Below, one piece after another: positions 1 to 8,569 of a stretch of DNA of 64,000 bases. The stretch is from JAOZPE01 sp964601275 (GTDB lineage: Bacteria > Krumholzibacteriota > Krumholzibacteriia > JAJRXK01). The stretch's first letter is position 1. Every line of letters begins with the position of its first letter. Location of the stretch: the NCBI GenBank assembly GCA_964601275.1, contig CAZRMV010000002.1, forward strand, positions 310,001-374,000, read 5' to 3'. Made by a program: the position numbers and the translations under genes. The notes beneath the pieces were generated by a model. It saw nothing but the letters and a program-made list of their open reading frames with translations, searched no databases and was not told where the DNA came from.

Positions 1-2310
1 TTGCTGCGGGCGGGAGCCGCGGTCGGCGCCGGTTTTCTGGCCCTGAGCACGACCTTCTGGAACAACTCCATCGAAGCCGAGGTGTATGCGCTGGCGTCGT
101 TCGTGCTCGCCGCCACCGGCTACATGATGGTGCGCTGGTACGAGCAGCGGAAGACAAACGCCGCCGCCGCTTTCTACCTGCTGGTGATCTACATGATGGG
201 GCTCTCGGTGGGATTCCACCTGGGATCGGTGCTGGTCTACCCAGGATTGTTCGTGGTCGCGCTGCTTTGCCGGGACAAGGAGCTGGAGAACATCGATCTC
301 CTCATCGTCTCGATGGCGATGGGCGTGTTCGTGCTCTCCACAATGTTCAAGAACGATGTGATCATCACCACGCTCTACATGATCTGCGGAGCGCTGGCGG
401 TGTGGCGACTGGTCATTCCCAACGGTTCCGGCTTCGCGGCCGCGGGCATCGCCCTGTTCTTCCTCGGCTTGTCCGTGCATCTCTTCATGTTGATCCGCAC
501 CACCCAGGAGCCGTTCATCAACCAGAGCGTTCCGGACACCTTCTCCCGCTTGATGATGGTCATCCGGCGCGAACAGTATCCCCCGCGCGTTCCGTGGCAC
601 CGGGAGGCCCCCCTGCTCTGGCAGTTCGGACATTTCCTGGGCACCAGCATATGGGGAAAGGACACCAGTCTCGCGGGGCAACGGGTCATCGGCTTCTTCC
701 AGCAGTTCACCTTCCTGCCCCGACCGGGTTTTCTCGACAGCTTCGTCCCGGTGGCCCTGGGGTTCTATGGGCTCTTGAACCAGTTCCGGGGCAACAAGAA
801 ACTGGCTTGGGGTTTTCTCACCGTCTTCTTGATCAACTCGCTGGGCCTGCTCATCATCCTCAACTTCACCGACCACGAGGTGCGCGACCGCGACTACTTC
901 TACTTCGGGGCCTTCCAGTTCTGGGCCCTGTTCATGGCCCTGGGAGCCGGGGCATTCCTGAGGATGTTGTGGCTTTCGTTGCGGGAAGGACGGTGGGGCG
1001 TTCGTCTCGCCGGCGCCGGCGCGGTGGTGCTCGTCGTCCTGGCCTTCCTTCCGGTGCTTCTCCCCGGCCATCCGAAATACTTCGAACACGACCGCAGCCA
1101 CAACTCGATCGCCCGCGACTACGGCTGGAACATGCTGGTGTCCCTGCCGAAGAACGCCATCCTCTTCACCAACGGCGACAACGACACCTTCCCCCTGTGG
1201 TATCTGCAAGGGGTGGAGAAGTTCCGGACCGACGTGAGGGTGGTCAACCTGAGCCTGATCAACGTGCCGTGGTACATCAAGCAGTTGCGTGACGTCCCGC
1301 CGAAGTGTCCCATCGCCTGGAACGACGCCCAGATCGATGGTGTCGAACCCATCGAACACAAGGGGGTCCGCACCACCCTCACTCCGAAGATCCTGCCGGA
1401 CAAGAGCATTCTCTGGGTGCGGGATATGGCGGTGTGGCACATCATCGAGCAGAACCGCTGGCGGCGGCCGATCTACTTCGCGGTGACCATTCCTCCCGAA
1501 TACATCTCCGACTACAACCCCTACTTCAGCATGGAGGGACTGGTCTATCGTCTCACCCGGACCAAGAGCAAGGACGGACGGGTGAAGGTGGATGCGGACG
1601 CGATCATGAAGAACCTGACGCGCGTCTACGACATGTCGGGGATCTGGATTCCCCGCTCGGAAGCGGAAACGCGGGGAATCGAGCCCCGCCTGGGCAACGA
1701 CGTGCCTTTCGTGCGCGACGAGTCGTTCTACAAGGATCAGAACACCGTGCATCTGACCCTGAACTACCCTGCCGCCCTGTGCCGGGTCGGATACTCCGAC
1801 CTGGTCACCGGCCACGAGGACCAGGGACTGGGCGCTCTCGAGCTGGCTTTCGAACTGGCCCCGCAGTTCCCCTTCCTGGTCGATCTTCTACCCACCGCCT
1901 ACGTGCAGACCCACCATGTGGACAAGGCGCTGGCGTTGGGGGAGTACTACCTCCGGGAGCTTCCCGATCCGCGGCAGATGGCGGTCGACCTGGGGCGCGA
2001 CCTCGTTTCGCTTGGTTTCGCCGAGAAGGCCCTGGACTGGGCCGACGAGCTGGTGGCCGGCAGTCCCGATGAGCCCGGATACGTTCGACTGCGCGCGCGG
2101 GTTCTCTGGCAGCTCGGAAGGAAGCAGGACGCCTACGACGTCCTGCGGGACTTCGTCGCCAAGAGCGGCGACCAGGAGAGCCGCCTCGACCTGGAGGCGA
2201 TGCAACAGATCCTGTCACAGAAGAAGGCGCCGGCCGGGCCGCCGGGCGGATCTCCTCCTACTAGCGGAGGGGGTTCCGCCGGAGGAGACTCCACCGGAGG
2301 AGGGCGATGA
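1..2310 (+). CDS. DUF2723-family multi-pass membrane protein with C-terminal TPR-like region (5' partial)
   Basis: The reading frame is open at base 1, so the gene almost certainly begins outside the window; the TTG at base 1 is probably not the true start. The first visible residues contain the FWNNSIEAEVY segment, which resembles the conserved motif of DUF2723 proteins and normally lies some way into the protein. Several hydrophobic segments follow to about residue 355. After them comes a soluble region with the NGDNDTFPLWY motif near residue 390, also typical of the family, then helical TPR-like repeats from about 595 and a Gly/Ser-rich tail. DUF2723 proteins are related to GT-C glycosyltransferases, so a lipid-linked sugar transfer role is possible but unproven. 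The stop overlaps the next start as ATGA. Confidence 0.8.
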   Translation: MLRAGAAVGAGFLALSTTFWNNSIEAEVYALASFVLAATGYMMVRWYEQRKTNAAAAFYLLVIYMMGLSVGFHLGSVLVYPGLFVVALLCRDKELENIDLLIVSMAMGVFVLSTMFKNDVIITTLYMICGALAVWRLVIPNGSGFAAAGIALFFLGLSVHLFMLIRTTQEPFINQSVPDTFSRLMMVIRREQYPPRVPWHREAPLLWQFGHFLGTSIWGKDTSLAGQRVIGFFQQFTFLPRPGFLDSFVPVALGFYGLLNQFRGNKKLAWGFLTVFLINSLGLLIILNFTDHEVRDRDYFYFGAFQFWALFMALGAGAFLRMLWLSLREGRWGVRLAGAGAVVLVVLAFLPVLLPGHPKYFEHDRSHNSIARDYGWNMLVSLPKNAILFTNGDNDTFPLWYLQGVEKFRTDVRVVNLSLINVPWYIKQLRDVPPKCPIAWNDAQIDGVEPIEHKGVRTTLTPKILPDKSILWVRDMAVWHIIEQNRWRRPIYFAVTIPPEYISDYNPYFSMEGLVYRLTRTKSKDGRVKVDADAIMKNLTRVYDMSGIWIPRSEAETRGIEPRLGNDVPFVRDESFYKDQNTVHLTLNYPAALCRVGYSDLVTGHEDQGLGALELAFELAPQFPFLVDLLPTAYVQTHHVDKALALGEYYLRELPDPRQMAVDLGRDLVSLGFAEKALDWADELVAGSPDEPGYVRLRARVLWQLGRKQDAYDVLRDFVAKSGDQESRLDLEAMQQILSQKKAPAGPPGGSPPTSGGGSAGGDSTGGGR

Positions 2311-3320
2311 ATCCGCTGCAATCGCCGTTCTGGGCCGACGGGCCGGTGCGCGTTGTGGTCACCGGATGCGCCGGGTTCATCGGGAGTACCCTCTGCGACC
2401 GGCTGCTGCAGGCGGGACACGAGGTCCTCGGCATCGATTGCTTCAGCGACTACTACGACCCGGCGTTGAAACGGGAGAACCTCGCGTCGGCGATGGATCA
2501 TTCCTCCTTCCGCCTGATCGAGGGGGATCTCAACCGGCTTCGCCTGGAGGAACTGGTGGAAGATCGCCAGGTGGTCTTCCACCTGGCGGCCCAGGCGGGG
2601 GTCCGGGCCTCCTGGGGACAGGAGTTCGAGATCTACCTGCAGTCGAACATCGCGGCCACCCAGCGTCTACTCGAAGCGGTGAAGGATCTGCCCCGCGGTG
2701 AGAAGGGGTTGCGGCGGGTGGTCTACTCCTCGTCCTCCTCCGTCTACGGGAACCAGTCCGACTACCCGGTTCCCGAAGACGTGGACAAGCACCCCTTCAG
2801 TCCCTACGGGGTCACCAAGCTGGCGGCCGAGCACCTGGGGGAACTCTACGCCGCCAACTACGGTCTGCCGGTCTCCTCCCTGCGCTACTTCACCGTCTAC
2901 GGCCCCCGGCAGAGGCCCGACATGGCGTTCCGCAAGTTCCTGGAGGCGGCCCGCCAGAACCAGCCGTGGGTCATCTACGGGGATGGACGGCAGAGCCGCG
3001 ATTTCACCTATGTCGACGACGCGGTCGACGCCAATCTGCTTGCCGCGGCGGATTCCTCCCCCTACGGTGCGTACAATATCGGGGGCGGCGCCCGGATCGA
3101 TCTGCTCTCGGCGCTGCGGTTGCTCGAGGCGAAGATCATCGAACACGGAATCGCCTCCTCGGTGGAGCTGGTGCACGCGCCCGCGGTGAAGGGCGATGTG
3201 CGTCATACCGGGGCCAAGGTCGACCGGGCGCAGCGGGTCCTCGGATTCGCCGCGCGGGTCCCGTTGGAGGAAGGTCTCGACCGCATGGTCCGTTGGATGG
3301 TGGAAAGGATTTCCGGATGA
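2307..3320 (+). CDS. NAD-dependent sugar epimerase/dehydratase, UDP-glucuronate 4-epimerase-like
   Basis: This is a 337-residue extended short-chain dehydrogenase/reductase. A Rossmann glycine motif (GCAGFIGS) lies near residue 17, followed by an SSSSVYG block and the catalytic YGVTK (Tyr-x-x-x-Lys). The stretch FTVYGPRQRPDMAF and then RDFTYVDD is characteristic of UDP-glucuronate epimerases of the CapI type. It probably interconverts nucleotide sugars for the surface glycan made by its neighbours. The start overlaps the upstream stop (ATGA) behind a strong GGAGGAGG. The exact substrate cannot be fixed from sequence; a dTDP- or GDP-sugar epimerase is the alternative. Confidence 0.85.
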   Translation: MNPLQSPFWADGPVRVVVTGCAGFIGSTLCDRLLQAGHEVLGIDCFSDYYDPALKRENLASAMDHSSFRLIEGDLNRLRLEELVEDRQVVFHLAAQAGVRASWGQEFEIYLQSNIAATQRLLEAVKDLPRGEKGLRRVVYSSSSSVYGNQSDYPVPEDVDKHPFSPYGVTKLAAEHLGELYAANYGLPVSSLRYFTVYGPRQRPDMAFRKFLEAARQNQPWVIYGDGRQSRDFTYVDDAVDANLLAAADSSPYGAYNIGGGARIDLLSALRLLEAKIIEHGIASSVELVHAPAVKGDVRHTGAKVDRAQRVLGFAARVPLEEGLDRMVRWMVERISG

Positions 3321-4354
3321 GCGATCACCCCGCAGTCCCGCCGACGGCCGATTCTTCCTCCACGACCGGGATCGAGGAGTCCGGGCCGGCGATCCTGGCC
3401 CAGGCGCGCCGCGCCCTCACCGGCAGTGGAGAGGTCGACCTCACCCTTCTCATCCCCGCCTACAACGAGGTGGAGAGCCTGGGGGAACTCGTCGAGCGGT
3501 TGCAGCAGGTTGTCTCGCCCTTGACCTCCTCCTGGGAGATCCTGGTGGTCGACGACGGCAGCGTCGACGGCACGCGGGAGTTGCTGCACGACCTCTCGGT
3601 GCGGGCGGCCGCGTTGCGTTACGTGTCCTTCCGCCGGAACTACGGCAAGTCCGCCGCGTTGTCGGTGGGTTTCGAGAGAGCGCGGGGCTCAGTCATCATC
3701 ACCATGGATGCCGACCTGCAGGACGATCCGGACGAGATTCCACGGATGCTCGCGAAGCTGGCCGAGGGCTACGACCTGGTGAGCGGGTGGAAGAAGCAGC
3801 GGAAGGATCCCTTCATCAAGACCTCGACCTCGAAGATCTTCAACTTCGTCACCTCCCGGATGAGCGGTCTGCGCCTGCACGATTTCAACTGCGGGTTCAA
3901 GGCCTACCGGAGGGAAGCGGCGCGCTCCTTGCGGATCTACGGAGAACTGCACCGCTACCTGCCGGTCATGGCGCACGTCCAGGGATTCAAGGTGACCGAG
4001 ATTCCGGTGCGCCATCACCCGCGTCGCCACGGGGTCACGAAGTTCGGCCGCGAACGCTTCCTCAACGGCGTGCTCGACCTCTTGACCATCCTCTTCCTGA
4101 GCCGCCGCCGGCATTCCCCGCTCCATTTCTTCGGTCGGGTGGGCTTCTTCTTCGGCGCGGCGGGCTTTCTCATCTCCCTCTACTTCCTGGTCATCTGGAT
4201 CGGCGGAGCGGGCCTGCATCTGCGGCCGCTGATGCTGCTCGGCATCACCTTCATCCTGGTGGCCCTGCAATTCTTCAGTCTGGGTCTGCTGGCGGAACTG
4301 TTGGTCTCCTCCAGCCACGGGAACGAGAACTACCAGATCCGCTCCGGGGAATGA
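3317..4354 (+). CDS. GT2 glycosyltransferase, GtrB/dolichyl-phosphate-sugar synthase type
   Basis: The 345-residue protein has a GT-A fold domain: LLIPAYNE, then VVDDGSVDGT (nucleotide binding), then the DADLQDDP metal-binding motif. Two hydrophobic C-terminal segments near residues 270-290 and 300-325 are typical of GtrB-like polyprenyl-phosphate sugar transferases. It is expected to load a sugar from a nucleotide donor onto undecaprenyl phosphate at the cytoplasmic face. The ATG at 3317 overlaps the epimerase stop (ATGA). The frame is open further upstream, but that part only shadows the epimerase gene. Confidence 0.88.
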   Translation: MSDHPAVPPTADSSSTTGIEESGPAILAQARRALTGSGEVDLTLLIPAYNEVESLGELVERLQQVVSPLTSSWEILVVDDGSVDGTRELLHDLSVRAAALRYVSFRRNYGKSAALSVGFERARGSVIITMDADLQDDPDEIPRMLAKLAEGYDLVSGWKKQRKDPFIKTSTSKIFNFVTSRMSGLRLHDFNCGFKAYRREAARSLRIYGELHRYLPVMAHVQGFKVTEIPVRHHPRRHGVTKFGRERFLNGVLDLLTILFLSRRRHSPLHFFGRVGFFFGAAGFLISLYFLVIWIGGAGLHLRPLMLLGITFILVALQFFSLGLLAELLVSSSHGNENYQIRSGE

Positions 4355-4357
4355 GCG

Positions 4358-5281
4358 ATGCCGGCGGACGGACTTCGCCTGGGTGTCGTCGTGCTCAACT
4401 GGAACGGACGGGAGCACCTGTCCGACTGTCTCGGCTCGGTCCTGGCCAATGACCACCCCGATTTCTTCGTGTTGCTGGTGGACAACGCGTCGAGCGACGG
4501 CAGCGTGCAGTGGACGCGCGAGCACTTTCCCCAGGTGGAGATCCTCTCTTTGCCCCGCAATCTCCGATTCGCCGGCGGCAACAATGCCGGAGCCGAGCAG
4601 GCATTGCAGCGCGGCGCGCAGATCCTCCTCCTGTTGAACAACGACACCCGGATGGATCCGCACTGCCTGTCCGTCCTGTCCGCCCGTTTCGCGGAGAACG
4701 AACACCTCGGGATCGCCGGTCCCCGGATCTGCTATTTCGACGATCCCTCCCGGATCTGGTACGGTGGCGGCCGCTGGCACCGCACCCTGGGCTGGGTGTC
4801 CCATCGGGCCTTGCGGCGGCCCGTCGCCGACGGCGCCGACCCGGCTGGACCCACCGATTGGGTGTCGGGCTGCGCACTGGCGGTGCGGGCCCGGCTGTGG
4901 AAGGAGCTGGAAGGCCTGGACGAGGGCTATTACATCTACGCGGAGGACGTCGATTTCTGCCTGAGAGCGGCCCGGCAGGGAGCGGAGATTGCCTACGAAC
5001 CCCGCGCGCTGGTCCTGCACAAGGTCAGCGCCTCGGTGGGGGGAGCGGTCTCGGCCTTCAAGGCCTACCACAAGAGCCGCGCCGGACTCCGCCTCATCCG
5101 GCGGCACTCCCGCGGCTGGCGCGCGCCCGGCGCGGTGGCCGGACGGGCCGCCTTCGATCTGGCCACCGCGCTCCGGTCGGCCGCGATGGGACGGCCCCGG
5201 GCGGCGGCGGCGGTGGCGAGGGCGTGGTGGGACGCGGCCTTCGGCCGCCTCGGCTATCCCGTGGGGAAGGATCCTTCATGA
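4358..5281 (+). CDS. GT2 glycosyltransferase, rhamnosyltransferase-like
   Basis: The 307-residue protein begins with VVVLNWNG and continues with LLVDNASSDGS and LLLNNDTRMDP, the signature pattern of GT2 rhamnosyltransferase-like enzymes. An acidic YIYAEDVDFCLRA motif lies near residue 190. There is no convincing membrane segment, so it is probably a peripheral cytoplasmic enzyme that extends a lipid-linked glycan. It starts 3 bases after the previous stop and its own stop overlaps the next ATG. Donor and acceptor sugars are unknown. Confidence 0.88.
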   Translation: MPADGLRLGVVVLNWNGREHLSDCLGSVLANDHPDFFVLLVDNASSDGSVQWTREHFPQVEILSLPRNLRFAGGNNAGAEQALQRGAQILLLLNNDTRMDPHCLSVLSARFAENEHLGIAGPRICYFDDPSRIWYGGGRWHRTLGWVSHRALRRPVADGADPAGPTDWVSGCALAVRARLWKELEGLDEGYYIYAEDVDFCLRAARQGAEIAYEPRALVLHKVSASVGGAVSAFKAYHKSRAGLRLIRRHSRGWRAPGAVAGRAAFDLATALRSAAMGRPRAAAAVARAWWDAAFGRLGYPVGKDPS

Positions 5282-7770
5282 CACCGGCAAAGCGCATTCC
5301 CTGGTTCTGGTTGGCCTCCTTGGCGGTCATCCTTCTCGCCAGCGTCTTCCTGCACCCGGAGCAGTACGGCGGGAAGATCTACTCGAGTGGCGACGCGAAG
5401 GCGGCCGAAGCATTCAAGGTGGTCGGGGACCGGATGCTGGAAGAGGGTGTCTATCCCCTGTGGAATCCCTATGTCTTCCTGGGGATGCCATCCTACGCGA
5501 GCCTCGCCTACACTCCGGGCGCCTATCCGCTGGAGCGCCCGGTGGACCGCCTGACCAAAGCCTTGGGGCTGCCGCCGATGACCTGGCTTCTCCTGCATGT
5601 CCTGCTGCTGGGGCTGGGAACCGCCGGCTATCTTCGCTGGCGGGGCCTCAGTTGGGCCGCATCGATCGGCGGCGGGGTTGCCGTGATGGCCCTGCCGAAG
5701 TTCGTCGCCTGGTGCGCTTACGGTCACGGGACCAAGGTGATGAGTCTGGCCTGGATGCCGTGGATCCTGTGGATGATCGAGGGGCTCCTGCGCCGCGGAC
5801 GCTGGCCGTGGGCCCTGGGCCTGGCGTTGACCCTGGGGGCGGCCCTGTTGCGGGCCCATGTCCAGATCGTCTACTACACCGCCATGGCCGGTTTCCTCTG
5901 GTTCTGCTTCCTCGGGCTCGCGCGCTGGCGCGAGCCGGGAGGACGCAAGCGGGTGCTGCGCCGGACCGGGATGCTGGCGGTGGCGCTTGGATTGGCACTC
6001 GGTCTGGCCATGGCCCTTTTCCTGCCCGTCTTCAGCTACCAGGCCCACAGCGTGCGGGGGGCGGCCAGCACCGGAGGGGGGGTGGACTATTCCTACGCCA
6101 CCGGCTGGAGCTTGAGCCTTGCCGAGATTCCCACCTTCTGGTGGTCCACCGCGGCCGGTTACGGGAAGCTCTCCTATGTCGGGGGAATGCCGTTCACCGA
6201 CTATCCGCAGTACCTGGGATTGCCGCTGCTGCTCTTCGCCTTTCTGGGCTTTGTGTTCCGCCGTGACCGCTGGGCCTGGATGCTCTTGACCCTGGCGCTC
6301 TTGGCGACCCTGGTGTCCTTGGGGCGCAACGGCCCGGTGTACCGGCTCTTCTACGAGCTGCTTCCCGGCTTCAACAAGTTCCGCGTTCCGGTGATGATCC
6401 TCATCCTCCAGGGGTATGCCGTGGTGCTGCTGGCCGCGGCGGGGATGGACGAACTCTCGGTTCGCCTGGCTCCTCCGAGGCGTCCTTCCTGGCTTCTTCC
6501 CCTGGTGGTCGCTCCGGTGGTGGTGGGGGGTGGGGTCCTGCTCGTCCTGGGCACGGTGGCCTCCGGCGTGCTCACCCAGGAATCGATCCGTCACTGGCTG
6601 TCGATGCGGCCCGGGGTTCCCCTGGACGCGCTGGACGCGGCGGCGAAGCTGGCCCGGCACGATGCCTTGCGGCTGGGGGTTCTTCTGCTCGCGGCGATCG
6701 GCGCGGGAGCGCTCCATCGTCGGGGCCGCCTTCCCCGAACCGTCCTGCTCGCCCTGTGGGGAGGCTTGATCTTCGTGGACCTGTGGGCGGTGGACCAGCC
6801 CATCACCCACCCGGAACGCCACCTGAAGGCGGCCACGCGCGACGCCCGCGGGAAGCTGGTGAGCGTCTGGGCCCCTCCGGTGATCCAGCCCCTCAGCGTA
6901 GCGCGGTCGTATGTGGCGTCCAACGGCGCGCTGGATTTCCTGGCCCGGCAGGGTTCCTTTCCCCGGGTGTGGCCGCTGGGGAGCCTGGCCCAGGAGAATT
7001 CCTACGGCCCGCAGGGCGTGGTCAGCCTGGGCGGCTATCACGCGGCCAAGTTGCGCATCTACCAGAGCCTGCTGGAACGGCTCTATCCCGGGCGCGGACT
7101 GGTCGATCTGGCCACGGTGAAGCTCTTGGCCGCGGGCTGGGTGCATGTGCCGTCGGCTTTGAACGAGGCCACCCTCAAGGCCTTCGCCCGGCGCGGCATG
7201 GAGCTGGAAGCGGCGTACGAGGGGGACGGCGGGGCGGTCTACCGCATCGTCGACGCGGGACCGCGCTGCTGGCTGGTGGATTCCTTTGAACTGGAGAAAC
7301 CGGGACGGGACACCACTGGCGAGGAGCCGGCCCCCGAGGTCCTCCGGCGCACCCTCGACCGCAACCTGGCCCTGGACCGGGTCGCGATCCTCTCCGCACC
7401 CCCGCATCCAGCTCCCACCCGCGGGGAGGGAAGCATCGAGAGGGTGGAGGAAGAGCCCCAGCGGATCGTCTTCGAAAGCAACGCGGACCACGCCGCGATC
7501 GCGGTCTTCGCCGACATCTACTATCCCGACTGGAAGGTGACGGTGGATGGCGCGCCGGCGAAACTGCTGCGGGCCGATTACGCCCTCCGGGCGGTGGCGG
7601 TGGCGCCGGGACGGCACCGCATCGAGTTCATCTACCACGACGGCGCCTTCATCGCCGGGCGCTGGATCCAGCGGGTGAGTTTCCTGCTCATCCTTCTGGG
7701 ACTGGGCTGGGTGGTGTACAATCGGACGAGGAGAAAGCCATCGACTGCCCCAGGCGGATCCGAGGAGTAG
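5278..7770 (+). CDS. YfhO-family polytopic membrane protein
   Basis: This 830-residue protein starts MTPAKRIPWFW and has about a dozen hydrophobic segments between residue 10 and roughly 500. An early loop holds WNPYVFLGMPSYASL, close to the motif shared by YfhO-family proteins. A C-terminal soluble region contains YYPDWKVTVDG and a final membrane helix follows. In Firmicutes YfhO is linked to lipoteichoic-acid glycosylation as a GT-C-like enzyme. Here the neighbours argue for transfer of a sugar from a polyprenyl carrier on the outer face of the membrane, which is inference. The ATG at 5278 overlaps the previous stop (ATGA). Confidence 0.85.
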   Translation: MTPAKRIPWFWLASLAVILLASVFLHPEQYGGKIYSSGDAKAAEAFKVVGDRMLEEGVYPLWNPYVFLGMPSYASLAYTPGAYPLERPVDRLTKALGLPPMTWLLLHVLLLGLGTAGYLRWRGLSWAASIGGGVAVMALPKFVAWCAYGHGTKVMSLAWMPWILWMIEGLLRRGRWPWALGLALTLGAALLRAHVQIVYYTAMAGFLWFCFLGLARWREPGGRKRVLRRTGMLAVALGLALGLAMALFLPVFSYQAHSVRGAASTGGGVDYSYATGWSLSLAEIPTFWWSTAAGYGKLSYVGGMPFTDYPQYLGLPLLLFAFLGFVFRRDRWAWMLLTLALLATLVSLGRNGPVYRLFYELLPGFNKFRVPVMILILQGYAVVLLAAAGMDELSVRLAPPRRPSWLLPLVVAPVVVGGGVLLVLGTVASGVLTQESIRHWLSMRPGVPLDALDAAAKLARHDALRLGVLLLAAIGAGALHRRGRLPRTVLLALWGGLIFVDLWAVDQPITHPERHLKAATRDARGKLVSVWAPPVIQPLSVARSYVASNGALDFLARQGSFPRVWPLGSLAQENSYGPQGVVSLGGYHAAKLRIYQSLLERLYPGRGLVDLATVKLLAAGWVHVPSALNEATLKAFARRGMELEAAYEGDGGAVYRIVDAGPRCWLVDSFELEKPGRDTTGEEPAPEVLRRTLDRNLALDRVAILSAPPHPAPTRGEGSIERVEEEPQRIVFESNADHAAIAVFADIYYPDWKVTVDGAPAKLLRADYALRAVAVAPGRHRIEFIYHDGAFIAGRWIQRVSFLLILLGLGWVVYNRTRRKPSTAPGGSEE

Positions 7771-7843
7771 AGGACTCTCGCGGGATGGGGCGCCTTCTGT
7801 GGCCGGTCGTCCGGCCCGCGTCAGTCCGGAGAGGTTTGGCGGT

Positions 7844-8551
7844 ATGAAAGCCCTGGTGGTCATTCCCACCTACAACGAGCGGCACAACATCGGGCGGATC
7901 ATACCGCGGGTCCTCGAGCAGGATCCCGAGCTCGAAGTGCTGGTGGTCGACGACAACAGTCCCGATGGCACCGGCGTCCTCGTCCAGGAGATGGCCCAAC
8001 AGGACCGCCGGGTGCATCTCTTGCAACGGGAGGGGAAACAGGGGCTGGGTACCGCGTATATCGCGGGCTTCCAGTGGGCGCTTTCCCACACGGACGCCGA
8101 GGTTGTCTTCGAGATGGACGCCGACTTCTCCCATGATCCCGCCGCCATCCCGGAATTCCTCGAAGCGATCCGTGAATGCGATCTGGTGGTGGGCAGCCGC
8201 TACGTGAACGGGATCACGGTGATGAACTGGCCGCTCTCGCGCTTGTTCCTCTCGGTCTTCGCCAACTACTACGCGGCCGCGGTGACCGGCCTGCCCCTGA
8301 AGGACTGTACGGGCGGCTTCAAGTGTTTTCGGCGGCGCACCCTGCAGGGTCTTCCTCTCGACCGCATCCGAAGCGACGGGTACGGATTCCAGATCGAGAT
8401 GAACTATCACGCCTGGAAGCGAGGATTCCGCATCCGCGAGATTCCCATCGTGTTCAGCGACCGCGTCGTCGGTGAGAGCAAGATGTCCCGGCGCATCATC
8501 TGGGAAGCCGCCTGGATGGTATGGCGGCTGCGGTTCTTCCCGGGCGCTTGA
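7844..8551 (+). CDS. Polyprenol-phosphate mannosyltransferase-type GT2
   Basis: The 235-residue protein is a compact DPM1-like enzyme: VVIPTYNERHNI at the N terminus, VVDDNSPDGTG, FEMDADFSHDP with the metal-binding Asp pair, and DCTGGFKCFRR. It lacks C-terminal membrane helices, as in the soluble dolichol-phosphate mannose synthase class. It probably makes a polyprenyl-phosphate-linked hexose used by the GT-C-like membrane proteins of this cluster. I chose the ATG at 7844 because it immediately precedes the conserved domain and has GGAGAGG 9 bases upstream. An in-frame extension back to 7799 lacks domain support. Confidence 0.9.
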   Translation: MKALVVIPTYNERHNIGRIIPRVLEQDPELEVLVVDDNSPDGTGVLVQEMAQQDRRVHLLQREGKQGLGTAYIAGFQWALSHTDAEVVFEMDADFSHDPAAIPEFLEAIRECDLVVGSRYVNGITVMNWPLSRLFLSVFANYYAAAVTGLPLKDCTGGFKCFRRRTLQGLPLDRIRSDGYGFQIEMNYHAWKRGFRIREIPIVFSDRVVGESKMSRRIIWEAAWMVWRLRFFPGA

Positions 8552-8569
8552 AAAGCGAAGGCGGCCTTC

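Noticed and set aside
5254..7869. 871-residue - strand open frame
   Set aside because: It is antisense to the YfhO-like gene, low in recognisable domains and rich in His/Gln/Arg, as expected for a shadow in GC-rich DNA.
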